From assembly GCA_947460065.1 (NCBI GenBank), contig CANHGF010000184.1, positions 1 through 5,726 of the forward strand: a stretch of DNA of 5,726 bases, written 5' to 3'. The notes under the pieces are model-generated. The model saw only the letters and a program-made list of their open reading frames with translations, did not search any database and had not been told where the DNA came from. Origin of the DNA: Comamonadaceae bacterium. GTDB lineage: Bacteria; Pseudomonadota; Gammaproteobacteria; Burkholderiales; Burkholderiaceae_C. Below, piece by piece: positions 1-4,817 of the stretch (within the stretch, counting starts at the first letter, position 1; every line of letters begins with the position of its first letter). A program made the translations under genes and the position numbers.

Positions 1-162
1 CACGGTGCGCCGACCGGTCATCTCCATCATCTTCTCGCGCTCGCCAGGAATCTGGTCGATGCGCACTTCCTCCACCTGCTCGACGCCGCGGCGCTTGAGC
101 AATTGCTTGGCCTGCTGGCAGTAAGGGCAGACGGCGGTGGTGTACATCTTGACGGCTTGCAT
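1..162 (-). CDS. grxC: Glutaredoxin 3, N-terminal part (cut by window edge)
   Basis: Glutaredoxins are small cytoplasmic thiol-disulfide oxidoreductases. They use glutathione to reduce protein disulfides and glutathione mixed disulfides. The 54 visible codons begin MQAVKMYTTAVCPYC. The dithiol active site CPYC sits at residues 12-15, just after the first beta strand, exactly where class I glutaredoxins have it. A basic helix (KQLLKRRG) follows, then the start of the second strand pair (VEEVRID). The fragment ends at TGRRTV, immediately before the expected cis-proline (TVPQ) loop, so that part and the GG glutathione site cannot be checked. A full protein would be about 85 residues. The ATG at 160-162 has GGAG five bases upstream. 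The gene lies 83 bp downstream of the rhodanese gene on the same strand. In E. coli, yibN-grxC-secB is the known order, so secB may follow outside the window (inference). Confidence 0.93.
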   Translation of the reverse strand, partial: MQAVKMYTTAVCPYCQQAKQLLKRRGVEQVEEVRIDQIPGEREKMMEMTGRRTV

Positions 163-167
163 AAACA

Positions 168-171
168 CTCC
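168..171 (-). promoter_or_regulatory. Ribosome binding site of grxC
   Basis: Read on the minus strand this is GGAG, followed by five bases (TGTTT) and the grxC ATG. It supports the chosen start. Confidence 0.6.
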
Positions 172-187
172 AGGGGAAAACGGGTCA

Positions 188-204
188 GAGCTTGCCACAA
201 GCTC
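188..204 (-). repeat. Perfect 7-bp inverted repeat between rhodanese gene and grxC
   Basis: GAGCTTG, then CCA, then CAAGCTC on the plus strand gives a perfect 7-bp stem with a 3-base loop. It lies in the 83-bp gap upstream of grxC and ends 25 bases before the grxC start codon. On the transcribed minus strand no run of T follows directly (TGACCCGTTTT comes next), so it is not a classic terminator. It could be an RNA stem that stabilises or attenuates the grxC message, or an operator. The structure is seen; the function is not known. Confidence 0.5.
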
Positions 205-211
205 GCTCCTG

Positions 212-232
212 GCGTGCGGCCGGGCCGCGCGC
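212..232. repeat. GC-rich imperfect inverted repeat, same gap
   Basis: GCGTGCGG (212-219) and CCGCGCGC (225-232) form an 8-bp stem with one imperfect pair around a 5-base loop. It lies directly after the rhodanese stop codon in the direction of transcription. In plus-strand RNA the odd pair is a G-U wobble; in the minus-strand transcript it is a C-A mismatch. There is no T tract. It may be a weak processing or attenuation stem, or chance in GC-rich DNA. Confidence 0.35.
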
Positions 233-245
233 AACCCGCCTTCAA

Positions 246-656
246 TCAGGCTTTTTCAACCGGCAGGCTGGCATCGCGCCAAGCTTTGAGGCCGCCGGCA
301 ATGGATTGGGCTTGCTCGAAACCCAGCTTTTTGGCAACGCCCACGGCCCGGGCAGCGCGGGCACCGACCGGGCAGACCATGATGACCGGCAAGGCCTTGT
401 TCTTGACCAAGCCGGGCAACTTATCCTCGAGTTGGCCGAAAGGCAGGTTCTTGGCGCCGATCACATGGCCGGCGGCAAATTCATGCGGCTCGCCCACATC
501 AATTACCACCGCTTTTTCGCGGTTGATCAACTGCACCGCATCGGCCGGACTGAGGCTGCCGGCGCGCGCGCCGCCAGCAATCACCGGCCACACCAGCAAG
601 GCGCCCGAAGTCAAGGCCACGGAGATCAGCATCCAGTTGTCGAGCAGGAATTTCAC
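246..656 (-). CDS. yibN: Membrane-anchored rhodanese-domain protein (YibN type)
   Basis: Rhodanese domains carry sulfane sulfur on a cysteine persulfide. The physiological partner of this single-domain, membrane-bound type is not well established. The 136-residue product begins VKFLLDNWML (GTG start, read as Met). It has one hydrophobic segment at about residues 9-28, then the rhodanese fold from about residue 35: LSPADAVQLINREKAVVIDV, EPHEFAAGHVIGAKNLP, IMVCPVGAR, and a C-terminal GGLKAWRDASLPV. The likely catalytic cysteine is C95 in the loop CPVGAR, with R100 closing it. I chose GTG at 654-656 over the in-frame ATG at 690-692 because AGGA lies five bases before the GTG and the family begins at (M/V)KFLLDNWML; the extra 12 residues of the longer frame do not look like it. 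It is the first gene of a minus-strand unit with grxC, matching the E. coli yibN-grxC order. The symbol rests on synteny and family resemblance. An anchored domain would probably face the cytoplasm (inference). Confidence 0.88.
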   Translation of the reverse strand: MKFLLDNWMLISVALTSGALLVWPVIAGGARAGSLSPADAVQLINREKAVVIDVGEPHEFAAGHVIGAKNLPFGQLEDKLPGLVKNKALPVIMVCPVGARAARAVGVAKKLGFEQAQSIAGGLKAWRDASLPVEKA

Positions 657-661
657 AAAGA

Positions 662-665
662 TCCT
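662..665 (-). promoter_or_regulatory. Ribosome binding site deciding the GTG start of the rhodanese gene
   Basis: The minus strand reads AAAGGATCTTT before GTG. AGGA is spaced five bases from the GTG codon at 654-656, and no comparable purine run precedes the ATG at 690-692. This supports the shorter protein. Confidence 0.6.
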
Positions 666-693
666 TTGGGGGTCGGGGACGGCAAAGCCCACG

Positions 694-723
694 ATTCTAA
701 AATGACGTCACTTTTTGTGCCGA
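694..723 (-). promoter_or_regulatory. Candidate promoter of the rhodanese-grxC unit
   Basis: On the minus strand, TAGAAT (699-694) matches the sigma-70 -10 consensus at five of six bases. TCGGCA (723-718), at an 18-base spacing, matches the -35 at four of six. The predicted start would leave a leader of about 30 bases before the GTG codon. It was found by eye only. The palindrome TGACGTCA (703-710) lies inside the spacer and could be an operator. Confidence 0.35.
698..703 (+). promoter_or_regulatory. Candidate -10 element of gpmA
   Basis: TAAAAT matches the sigma-70 -10 consensus at five of six bases and overlaps the minus-strand -10 of the divergent gene. I cannot see a good -35 at 16-18 bases upstream, where the DNA is a G-rich run. 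A start near 710 would place the 728-744 dyad in the gpmA leader. Confidence 0.25.
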
Positions 724-727
724 ACCG

Positions 728-744
728 GGGTCTGCCGCAGACCC
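728..744 (+). repeat. Perfect 17-bp dyad in the gpmA upstream region
   Basis: GGGTCTGC, one central C, then GCAGACCC form a perfect dyad. As RNA this gives a 7-bp stem with a CCG loop. It ends 36 bases before the gpmA ATG. It could be an operator for a dimeric regulator or a leader stem. No T tract follows, so termination is unlikely. Confidence 0.5.
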
Positions 745-780
745 ATCGCAGGCGCCGCATCCACCCCACATCCTCTGAAT

Positions 781-1527
781 ATGTATCAACTCGTGCTCAT
801 CCGCCATGGCGAATCGACCTGGAATCTAGAAAACCGCTTCACCGGCTGGACCGACGTGGACCTGACCCCCACCGGCTTGCAGCAGGCCAAGGAGGCCGGT
901 CGCCTGCTCAAGGTCGAAGGCTTTGACTTTGACCTGGCCTATACCAGCGTGCTCAAGCGCGCCACCCGCACTCTGTGGCATGTGCTCGACGAGATGGACC
1001 GCACCTGGCTGCCGGTGGTGCACAGCTGGCGCCTTAATGAGCGCCACTATGGCGCGCTGCAGGGCCTGAACAAGGCCGACATGGCTCGCCAGTATGGCGA
1101 CGAGCAGGTGCTGATCTGGCGCCGCAGCTACGACACGCCACCGCCGGCGCTCGAGCCCCAGGATCCGCGCAGCGAGCGCGGCGACCGCCGTTACGCGCGG
1201 CTCGAAGCCGGCCAGGTGCCGCTGACTGAATGCCTGAAGGACACGGTGGCTCGGGTCATTCCTTTCTGGAACGAGGCCATGGCGCCAGCCATCAAGGCCG
1301 GCAAGCGGGTGGTGGTGGCCGCCCACGGCAATTCCATCCGCGCCCTCATCAAATACCTGGACGGCGTCTCCGACCAAGACATCGTGGGGCTGAACATCCC
1401 CAACGGCATTCCGCTGGTCTACGAACTCGATGCCGATCTGCGTCCGCTGGGCCACCGCTACCTGGGCGATGCCCAAGCTGCTGCCCAGGCGGCCGCAGCG
1501 GTTGCGGCGCAGGGCCAGCGCGGCTAA
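781..1527 (+). CDS. gpmA: 2,3-bisphosphoglycerate-dependent phosphoglycerate mutase
   Basis: This cytoplasmic enzyme interconverts 3- and 2-phosphoglycerate in glycolysis and gluconeogenesis through a phosphohistidine intermediate. The 248-residue protein is close in length to E. coli GpmA. Visible family blocks are LIRHGES with the phospho-acceptor H9; [28 protein letters not shown] with R60; [14 protein letters not shown] with the likely proton donor E87; RRSYDTPPP; and [10 protein letters not shown] with the second active-site H182. The C-terminal tail is rich in Ala and Gln, as is common in this family. The ATG at 781 is chosen because the family begins at M-(Y/K)-(Q/K)-LVLIRHGE. An in-frame extension back to 715 carries no recognisable protein sequence. 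No Shine-Dalgarno-like purine run precedes the ATG (ATCCTCTGAAT), so initiation may rely on other signals. The gene is transcribed divergently from the rhodanese gene and lies 162 bp upstream of ctpA. Confidence 0.97.
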   Translation: MYQLVLIRHGESTWNLENRFTGWTDVDLTPTGLQQAKEAGRLLKVEGFDFDLAYTSVLKRATRTLWHVLDEMDRTWLPVVHSWRLNERHYGALQGLNKADMARQYGDEQVLIWRRSYDTPPPALEPQDPRSERGDRRYARLEAGQVPLTECLKDTVARVIPFWNEAMAPAIKAGKRVVVAAHGNSIRALIKYLDGVSDQDIVGLNIPNGIPLVYELDADLRPLGHRYLGDAQAAAQAAAAVAAQGQRG

Positions 1528-1533
1528 GCCAGC

Positions 1534-1553
1534 CCTGGGGCGGCGGCCCCGGG
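1534..1553 (+). terminator. Hairpin after gpmA, possible weak terminator
   Basis: CCTGGGGC (1534-1541), loop GGCG, then GCCCCGGG (1546-1553) give an 8-bp GC-rich stem with one G-U pair, starting six bases after the gpmA stop. It is followed by AAATTGCC rather than a U tract, so strong intrinsic termination is doubtful. It may instead protect the 3' end or only attenuate. Confidence 0.35.
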
Positions 1554-1580
1554 AAATTGCCCTACAAGCTCTTGCAATAT

Positions 1581-1605
1581 TGAGCCCGCCAGTTACACAG
1601 GCTCA
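1581..1605. repeat. Inverted repeat TGAGCC-N13-GGCTCA in the gpmA-ctpA gap
   Basis: Perfect 6-bp arms lie 13 bases apart, in the 162-bp stretch between gpmA and ctpA. The repeat overlaps the candidate -35 of ctpA, so an operator role is possible, but arms this short also arise by chance. The rest of the gap (1606-1689) holds a small GCGGC/GCCGC stem (1648-1665), the palindrome CACGCGTG (1668-1675) and the ctpA ribosome binding site. I see no gene in it. Confidence 0.3.
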
Positions 1606-1623
1606 TCGGCACGGGTGTATATT
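1593..1623 (+). promoter_or_regulatory. Candidate ctpA promoter
   Basis: TTACAC (1593-1598, four of six to the -35) and TATATT (1618-1623, five of six to the -10) are separated by 19 bases, longer than ideal. The stretch around 1615-1640 is the most AT-rich part of this gap. It was found by eye only. If real, it gives ctpA and moeB transcription independent of gpmA. Confidence 0.3.
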
Positions 1624-1680
1624 GATACTCATTTTCTACGCAATGAAGCGGCCGTTTGATGCCGCCTCACGCGTGGTGAC

Positions 1681-1684
1681 GGAG
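1681..1684 (+). promoter_or_regulatory. Ribosome binding site of ctpA
   Basis: GGAG lies five bases before the ATG at 1690 and supports that start. Confidence 0.6.
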
Positions 1685-1689
1685 ACGGT

Positions 1690-3123
1690 ATGCGCCAGAA
1701 ACTCAAAATTGCGGGATGGATCAGCCTAGGAGCGGTTGCAGGAGCACTGACCACGGTGCAATTGCAGGCAGTCGCACGCAATAATTTTTCACCCCTGCCG
1801 CTGGAAGAGCTGCAGCAGCTGGCGGCGGTCTTCAGCATGGTCAAGAGCGACTATGTGGAGCCAGTTGATGAGAAAAAACTCATCAGCGAGGCCATCTCGG
1901 GCATGGTCGCCAGCCTCGATCCGCACTCGGCCTATTTCGACAAAAAAACCTTCAAGGAGTTTCGTGAAGGTACTACCGGCCGCTTTGTGGGCGTGGGTAT
2001 AGAAATCAGCCAGGAAGAAGGTCTGGTCAAGGTGGTCTCGCCCATTGAAGGATCTCCCGCCGACCGGGCCGGCCTCAAGCCCAATGACCTGATCACCAAG
2101 ATCGACGATACCTTCGTCAAGGGACTGACGCTCAATGAGGCGGTCAAGCGCATGCGCGGCGAGCCCAACACCAAGGTGCTGCTCACCATCTTCCGCAAGG
2201 ACGAAAACCGCACCTTCCCGGTCACCATCCTGCGCGAGGAAATCCGCACCCAGTCGGTGCGGGCCAAGCTGATCGAGCCCGGCTTCGGCTGGCTGCGCGT
2301 ATCGCAGTTCCAGGAGCGCACCGTCGAAGACTTCGTCTCCCGCCTGGAGACCCTCTACAAGCAAGAGCCCGATCTCAAGGGCCTGGTGCTCGACCTGCGC
2401 AACGACCCGGGCGGCCTGCTCGACGCGGCGGTGGCCATCTCGGCAGCCTTCCTGCCGGAAAATGTCACTGTTGTCTCGACCAACGGCCAGTTGGCCGAAA
2501 GCAAGTACACCTACAAGGCCTCGCCTCAGTACTATGTGCGCCGCGGCGCCGATCCGCTCAAGCGCCTGCCCGCCGCCCTCAAGAACGTTCCGCTGGTGGT
2601 GCTGGTCAATGAGGGCTCGGCCTCGGCCAGCGAAATCGTTGCCGGCGCCCTGCAAGACCACAAGCGCGCCACCATCATGGGCAGCCAGACCTTCGGCAAG
2701 GGCTCGGTGCAGACGGTGCGACCGCTCGGCCCCGACACCGGCTTGAAGATCACCACCGCCCGCTACTTCACCCCCAGCGGTAAGTCCATCCAGGCCAAAG
2801 GCATCGTGCCCGACGTGCTGGTCGATGAAACCGCCGAAGGCAGCCCCTTTGCCATCCTGCGTTCGCGCGAGGCCGATCTGGACAAGCACCTGTCAGGAAC
2901 CGGTTCGCCCGAAACCAAGGACCCCGCTCGGGAGAAGGCCCGCGAGGAGGCGCTCAAAAAGCTGGAGGAAGCCTCGCGCAAACCAGCCGATCAGCGGCGC
3001 CCGCCCGAGTTCGGCAGCGACAAAGACTTCCAGCTGACCCAGGCCATCAACCAGCTCAAGGGCAGGCAGGTATTGGTAAGCAAGACGCAGACGACGCGCG
3101 CCGAGGTCAAAAAGGAAAACTGA
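1690..3123 (+). CDS. ctpA: Carboxy-terminal processing protease CtpA (S41 family, PDZ)
   Basis: S41 C-terminal processing peptidases cut near the C-termini of periplasmic or envelope substrates with a Ser-Lys dyad; the PDZ domain recognises or gates the substrate tail. The 477-residue product starts with a basic N-terminus and a hydrophobic stretch (about residues 6-27, ending LQAVA). This is a signal peptide or signal anchor placing the enzyme in the periplasm. Next come a helical region with SLDPHSAYFD (75-84), a PDZ domain at about 97-170 (GRFVGVGIEI, GSPADRAGLKPND), and the S41 core at about 190-380 with LDLRNDPGGLL. The motif EGSASASE holds nucleophile S312, FGKGSVQ holds K337, and Q341 matches the family's third site. 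The tail from about 390 is charged, helical and Lys/Glu-rich. The start has a good GGAG site. The gene lies between gpmA and moeB, a neighbourhood I recall from Burkholderiales. Its substrates cannot be read from the sequence. Confidence 0.96.
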   Translation: MRQKLKIAGWISLGAVAGALTTVQLQAVARNNFSPLPLEELQQLAAVFSMVKSDYVEPVDEKKLISEAISGMVASLDPHSAYFDKKTFKEFREGTTGRFVGVGIEISQEEGLVKVVSPIEGSPADRAGLKPNDLITKIDDTFVKGLTLNEAVKRMRGEPNTKVLLTIFRKDENRTFPVTILREEIRTQSVRAKLIEPGFGWLRVSQFQERTVEDFVSRLETLYKQEPDLKGLVLDLRNDPGGLLDAAVAISAAFLPENVTVVSTNGQLAESKYTYKASPQYYVRRGADPLKRLPAALKNVPLVVLVNEGSASASEIVAGALQDHKRATIMGSQTFGKGSVQTVRPLGPDTGLKITTARYFTPSGKSIQAKGIVPDVLVDETAEGSPFAILRSREADLDKHLSGTGSPETKDPAREKAREEALKKLEEASRKPADQRRPPEFGSDKDFQLTQAINQLKGRQVLVSKTQTTRAEVKKEN

Positions 3124-3168
3124 GCCTGAACGCATCCGCCGGCATGGTTTGAAGGTGGCCGGGTCTGC

Positions 3169-3936
3169 ATGAAAGACGAACAACTGCTGCGCTATTCGCG
3201 CCACATCCTGCTCGATGAGATAGGCGTAGAGGGCCATCAGAAGCTGCTGGACGCGCGTGCGCTGATCATCGGTGCCGGCGGACTGGGCTCGCCGGCCGGG
3301 CTGTACCTAGGCAGTGCCGGGGTCGGGCGCATCACCGTGGTGGACCATGACCGGGTCGATGCCACCAATTTACAGCGACAAATCGCCCACCGCATGGAGC
3401 GGGTCGGCCAGTTCAAGGCCGAGTCGCTGGCGCAATCTATCGGCGAGATCAACCCCGAGGTGCAGGTGCACTGCGTGACCGAGCGAGCCGATGCCTCTGT
3501 GCTGGCCCGCCTGGTGCCGCAGGCCAGTGTGGTGCTCGATTGCACTGACAACTTTGCCACCCGCCAAGCCATCAACCGCGCCTGCGTTCAGCACCGGGTA
3601 CCACTGGTATCGGGGGCGGCCATAGGCTTTGATGCGCAGCTGAGCGTCTATGACAGCGCCGCCGGTGGGCCCTGCTACGCCTGCCTGTTCCCGCCCGAGG
3701 CTGCGCCAGAAGAGGTGCGCTGCGCCACCATGGGCGTATTCGCGCCGCTGGTGGGCATCGTCGGCAGCATGCAGGCGGCCGAGGCGCTCAAACTCTTGAT
3801 TGGCATAGGCTCATCGCTGGCCGGCAGGTTGCTGATGCTCGATGGCCGCGGTATGCAATGGAGCGAAATAGCGCTGCGGCGCGACGCACATTGCAAGGTG
3901 TGCGCCGGCAACCATATGGTCAGACCGGGCGTGTAG
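3169..3936 (+). CDS. moeB: MoeB/ThiF-family adenylyltransferase, probably MoeB
   Basis: E1-like enzymes of this family adenylate the C-terminal glycine of a ubiquitin-fold sulfur carrier (MoaD for molybdopterin, ThiS for thiamine) so that it can be thiocarboxylated. They act in the cytoplasm. The 255-residue protein opens with YSRHILLDEIGVEGHQKL, followed by the nucleotide loop GAGGLG (35-40), VVDHD (57-61), TNLQRQ (66-71) and DCTDN (124-128), which carries the conserved aspartate. A structural zinc site is complete: C169-x-x-C172 and C242-x-x-C245. C185 in RCATMGVFAPLVG sits where MoeB and ThiF carry a conserved cysteine. There is no C-terminal rhodanese domain, unlike the MOCS3/MoeBR type. 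Neither moaD nor thiS is adjacent, so the carrier cannot be assigned from context; MoeB is preferred by length and overall resemblance. The start has only a weak upstream GAAGG, but the family begins here. It lies 45 bp after ctpA, so cotranscription is plausible. Confidence 0.9.
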   Translation: MKDEQLLRYSRHILLDEIGVEGHQKLLDARALIIGAGGLGSPAGLYLGSAGVGRITVVDHDRVDATNLQRQIAHRMERVGQFKAESLAQSIGEINPEVQVHCVTERADASVLARLVPQASVVLDCTDNFATRQAINRACVQHRVPLVSGAAIGFDAQLSVYDSAAGGPCYACLFPPEAAPEEVRCATMGVFAPLVGIVGSMQAAEALKLLIGIGSSLAGRLLMLDGRGMQWSEIALRRDAHCKVCAGNHMVRPGV

Positions 3937-3942
3937 ACCCGG
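3925..3942. terminator. Small hairpin at the moeB / response regulator convergence
   Basis: CCGGG (3925-3929) and CCCGG (3938-3942) flank an 8-base loop that contains the moeB stop codon. The two convergent genes are only 12 bp apart, so any terminator must overlap coding sequence or lie inside the opposing gene. The stem is short and has no T run on either side. The assignment as a bidirectional terminator is weak. Confidence 0.2.
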
Positions 3943-3948
3943 CCATCG

Positions 3949-4683
3949 TCAAATCATGTCGGCGTGTGCGTTGAAGGTATAGCCGCGGCCATACCAAGCC
4001 CGTATCGGCAGGCGGGCTCCACTGTCGCTGTGGACCTTGTTGCGCAAGCGGCTGACCAGGGTCTCCAGCCGCGGGCCGTTCATGTCTATGGCCTTCGATG
4101 CAAACGCGGCCAACAAATCCTGACGCGCGATGAAACGATCGGCCTGCGAGAACAGAAGAGCCAGCAGGATGCACTCAGCCTGCGACAAGCTGACTCGCAC
4201 GCCCGAAGGGGCGAGAAGCAATTGCTGCACCCGATCGAGCCGCCACATCGAAGGCATGGGACTGGGCTGCAGGGGCGAGGACCTCGCTGGCGCGAGTCGG
4301 CGCAGCAGGTTGATCAAGGTAGCCAGCAATTCCTCGGGATCTATGGGCTTGACCAAGTAGGCGTCTGCGCCTGCACGCAGCATCTCCAGCCGCAGCGCCC
4401 GCTCACTGTTGCCCGTGCAGATCACAATGCCCGAGCGCAAATACGGCCGCAGGCGCGCACAGAGATCAGCACCGCTGCCATCCGGCAGTTTCAGGTCGAT
4501 CACCAGCAGGTCAAAACTCGACTGCAATGCCTCTTCGGCCGCCTGAATGCCACTGACACAGCGCACCTGGAAACCTTCACTGCCCAGATAGTCCTGCAGC
4601 TCCTGGGCCAAGGTCGGGTCGTCCTCGACCAATAGCAGCGATGCGCCAAGCTGACTATTGGGCTCATTTGAGGAAATAAACAT
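3949..4683 (-). CDS. OmpR-like two-component response regulator
   Basis: This is a cytoplasmic transcription factor switched by aspartyl phosphorylation. With the start at 4683 it has 244 residues. The receiver domain (about 14-125) has the acidic cluster E20-D21-D22, the phosphorylation site D63 in VIDLKLPDGSG, T90 in ICTGNSE and K112 in YLVKPIDP, so the phosphorylation chemistry looks complete. A Pro/Ser-rich linker (about 132-146) leads to a C-terminal winged-helix domain (about 148-240): SLSQAECILLALLF, a recognition-helix region GPRLETLVSRLRNKV, and a wing LPIRAWYGRGYTF. The wing reads RAWYGRGY where many OmpR members have VRGVGY, a mild divergence. The ATG at 4681-4683 has GGAA six bases upstream. 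An in-frame ATG at 4702-4704 and a TTG at 4750-4752 are alternatives with no good ribosome site. The partner is probably the kinase just upstream on the same strand. Targets are unknown. Confidence 0.9.
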   Translation of the reverse strand: MFISSNEPNSQLGASLLLVEDDPTLAQELQDYLGSEGFQVRCVSGIQAAEEALQSSFDLLVIDLKLPDGSGADLCARLRPYLRSGIVICTGNSERALRLEMLRAGADAYLVKPIDPEELLATLINLLRRLAPARSSPLQPSPMPSMWRLDRVQQLLLAPSGVRVSLSQAECILLALLFSQADRFIARQDLLAAFASKAIDMNGPRLETLVSRLRNKVHSDSGARLPIRAWYGRGYTFNAHADMI

Positions 4684-4702
4684 CTGAGATTCCGAGCATC
4701 TC

Positions 4703-4753
4703 ATTGGTAACTGAAATTTGCCAATCCTGACAAATACTTGCCCAAATGCCAAT
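4703..4753. repeat. Three ATTGGYA units upstream of the response regulator
   Basis: ATTGGCA occurs on the minus strand at 4753-4747 and again at 4725-4719, exactly 28 bp apart. ATTGGTA occurs on the plus strand at 4703-4709, so the second and third units form an imperfect inverted repeat (4703-4725). The two minus-strand units belong to a longer direct repeat: on the plus strand GCCAATC, one variable base, TGA, then CAAAT close by (4720-4735 and 4748-4765). They lie in an AT-richer island, 20 to 70 bases before the regulator's ATG. The arrangement is typical of binding sites for a response regulator, possibly itself (inference). Confidence 0.5.
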
Positions 4754-4817
4754 CATGATGCAAATGGGTTGGCCGCGCCTGCAAGGCCGCCTCAGGGCGC
4801 TTACCGTCCGGCCAGGG

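Noticed and set aside
192..926. Plus-strand frames spanning the rhodanese gene and the start of gpmA
   Set aside because: They are antisense to the rhodanese gene and out of frame with gpmA. The products have no domain and cross the divergent promoter region.
826..1476. 216-codon open frame on the minus strand opposite gpmA
   Set aside because: It lies wholly within gpmA on the other strand and has no family resemblance and no ribosome site worth noting.
1430..1729. Small plus-strand frame across the gpmA-ctpA gap
   Set aside because: It begins inside gpmA in another frame, has no ribosome site and no recognisable protein features.
1789..2889. Long open frame (366 codons) on the minus strand opposite ctpA
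   Set aside because: It is antisense to an unmistakable S41 protease in high-GC DNA, where long antisense frames are common. Its translation shows no recognisable domain and is rich in His, Gly and Gln, as such shadows often are.
3964..4635. 223-codon open frame on the plus strand opposite the response regulator
   Set aside because: The minus-strand frame carries a full receiver and winged-helix domain. The plus-strand product has no recognisable motif.
4684..4752. Longer response regulator start (TTG at 4750-4752 or ATG at 4702-4704)
   Set aside because: The extra residues do not look like receiver-family sequence, neither start has a good ribosome site, and the extension runs through the ATTGGYA repeat region.
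4752..4759. Palindrome ATCATGAT upstream of the response regulator
   Set aside because: An 8-bp palindrome is expected by chance. It is noted only as part of the larger repeat region.
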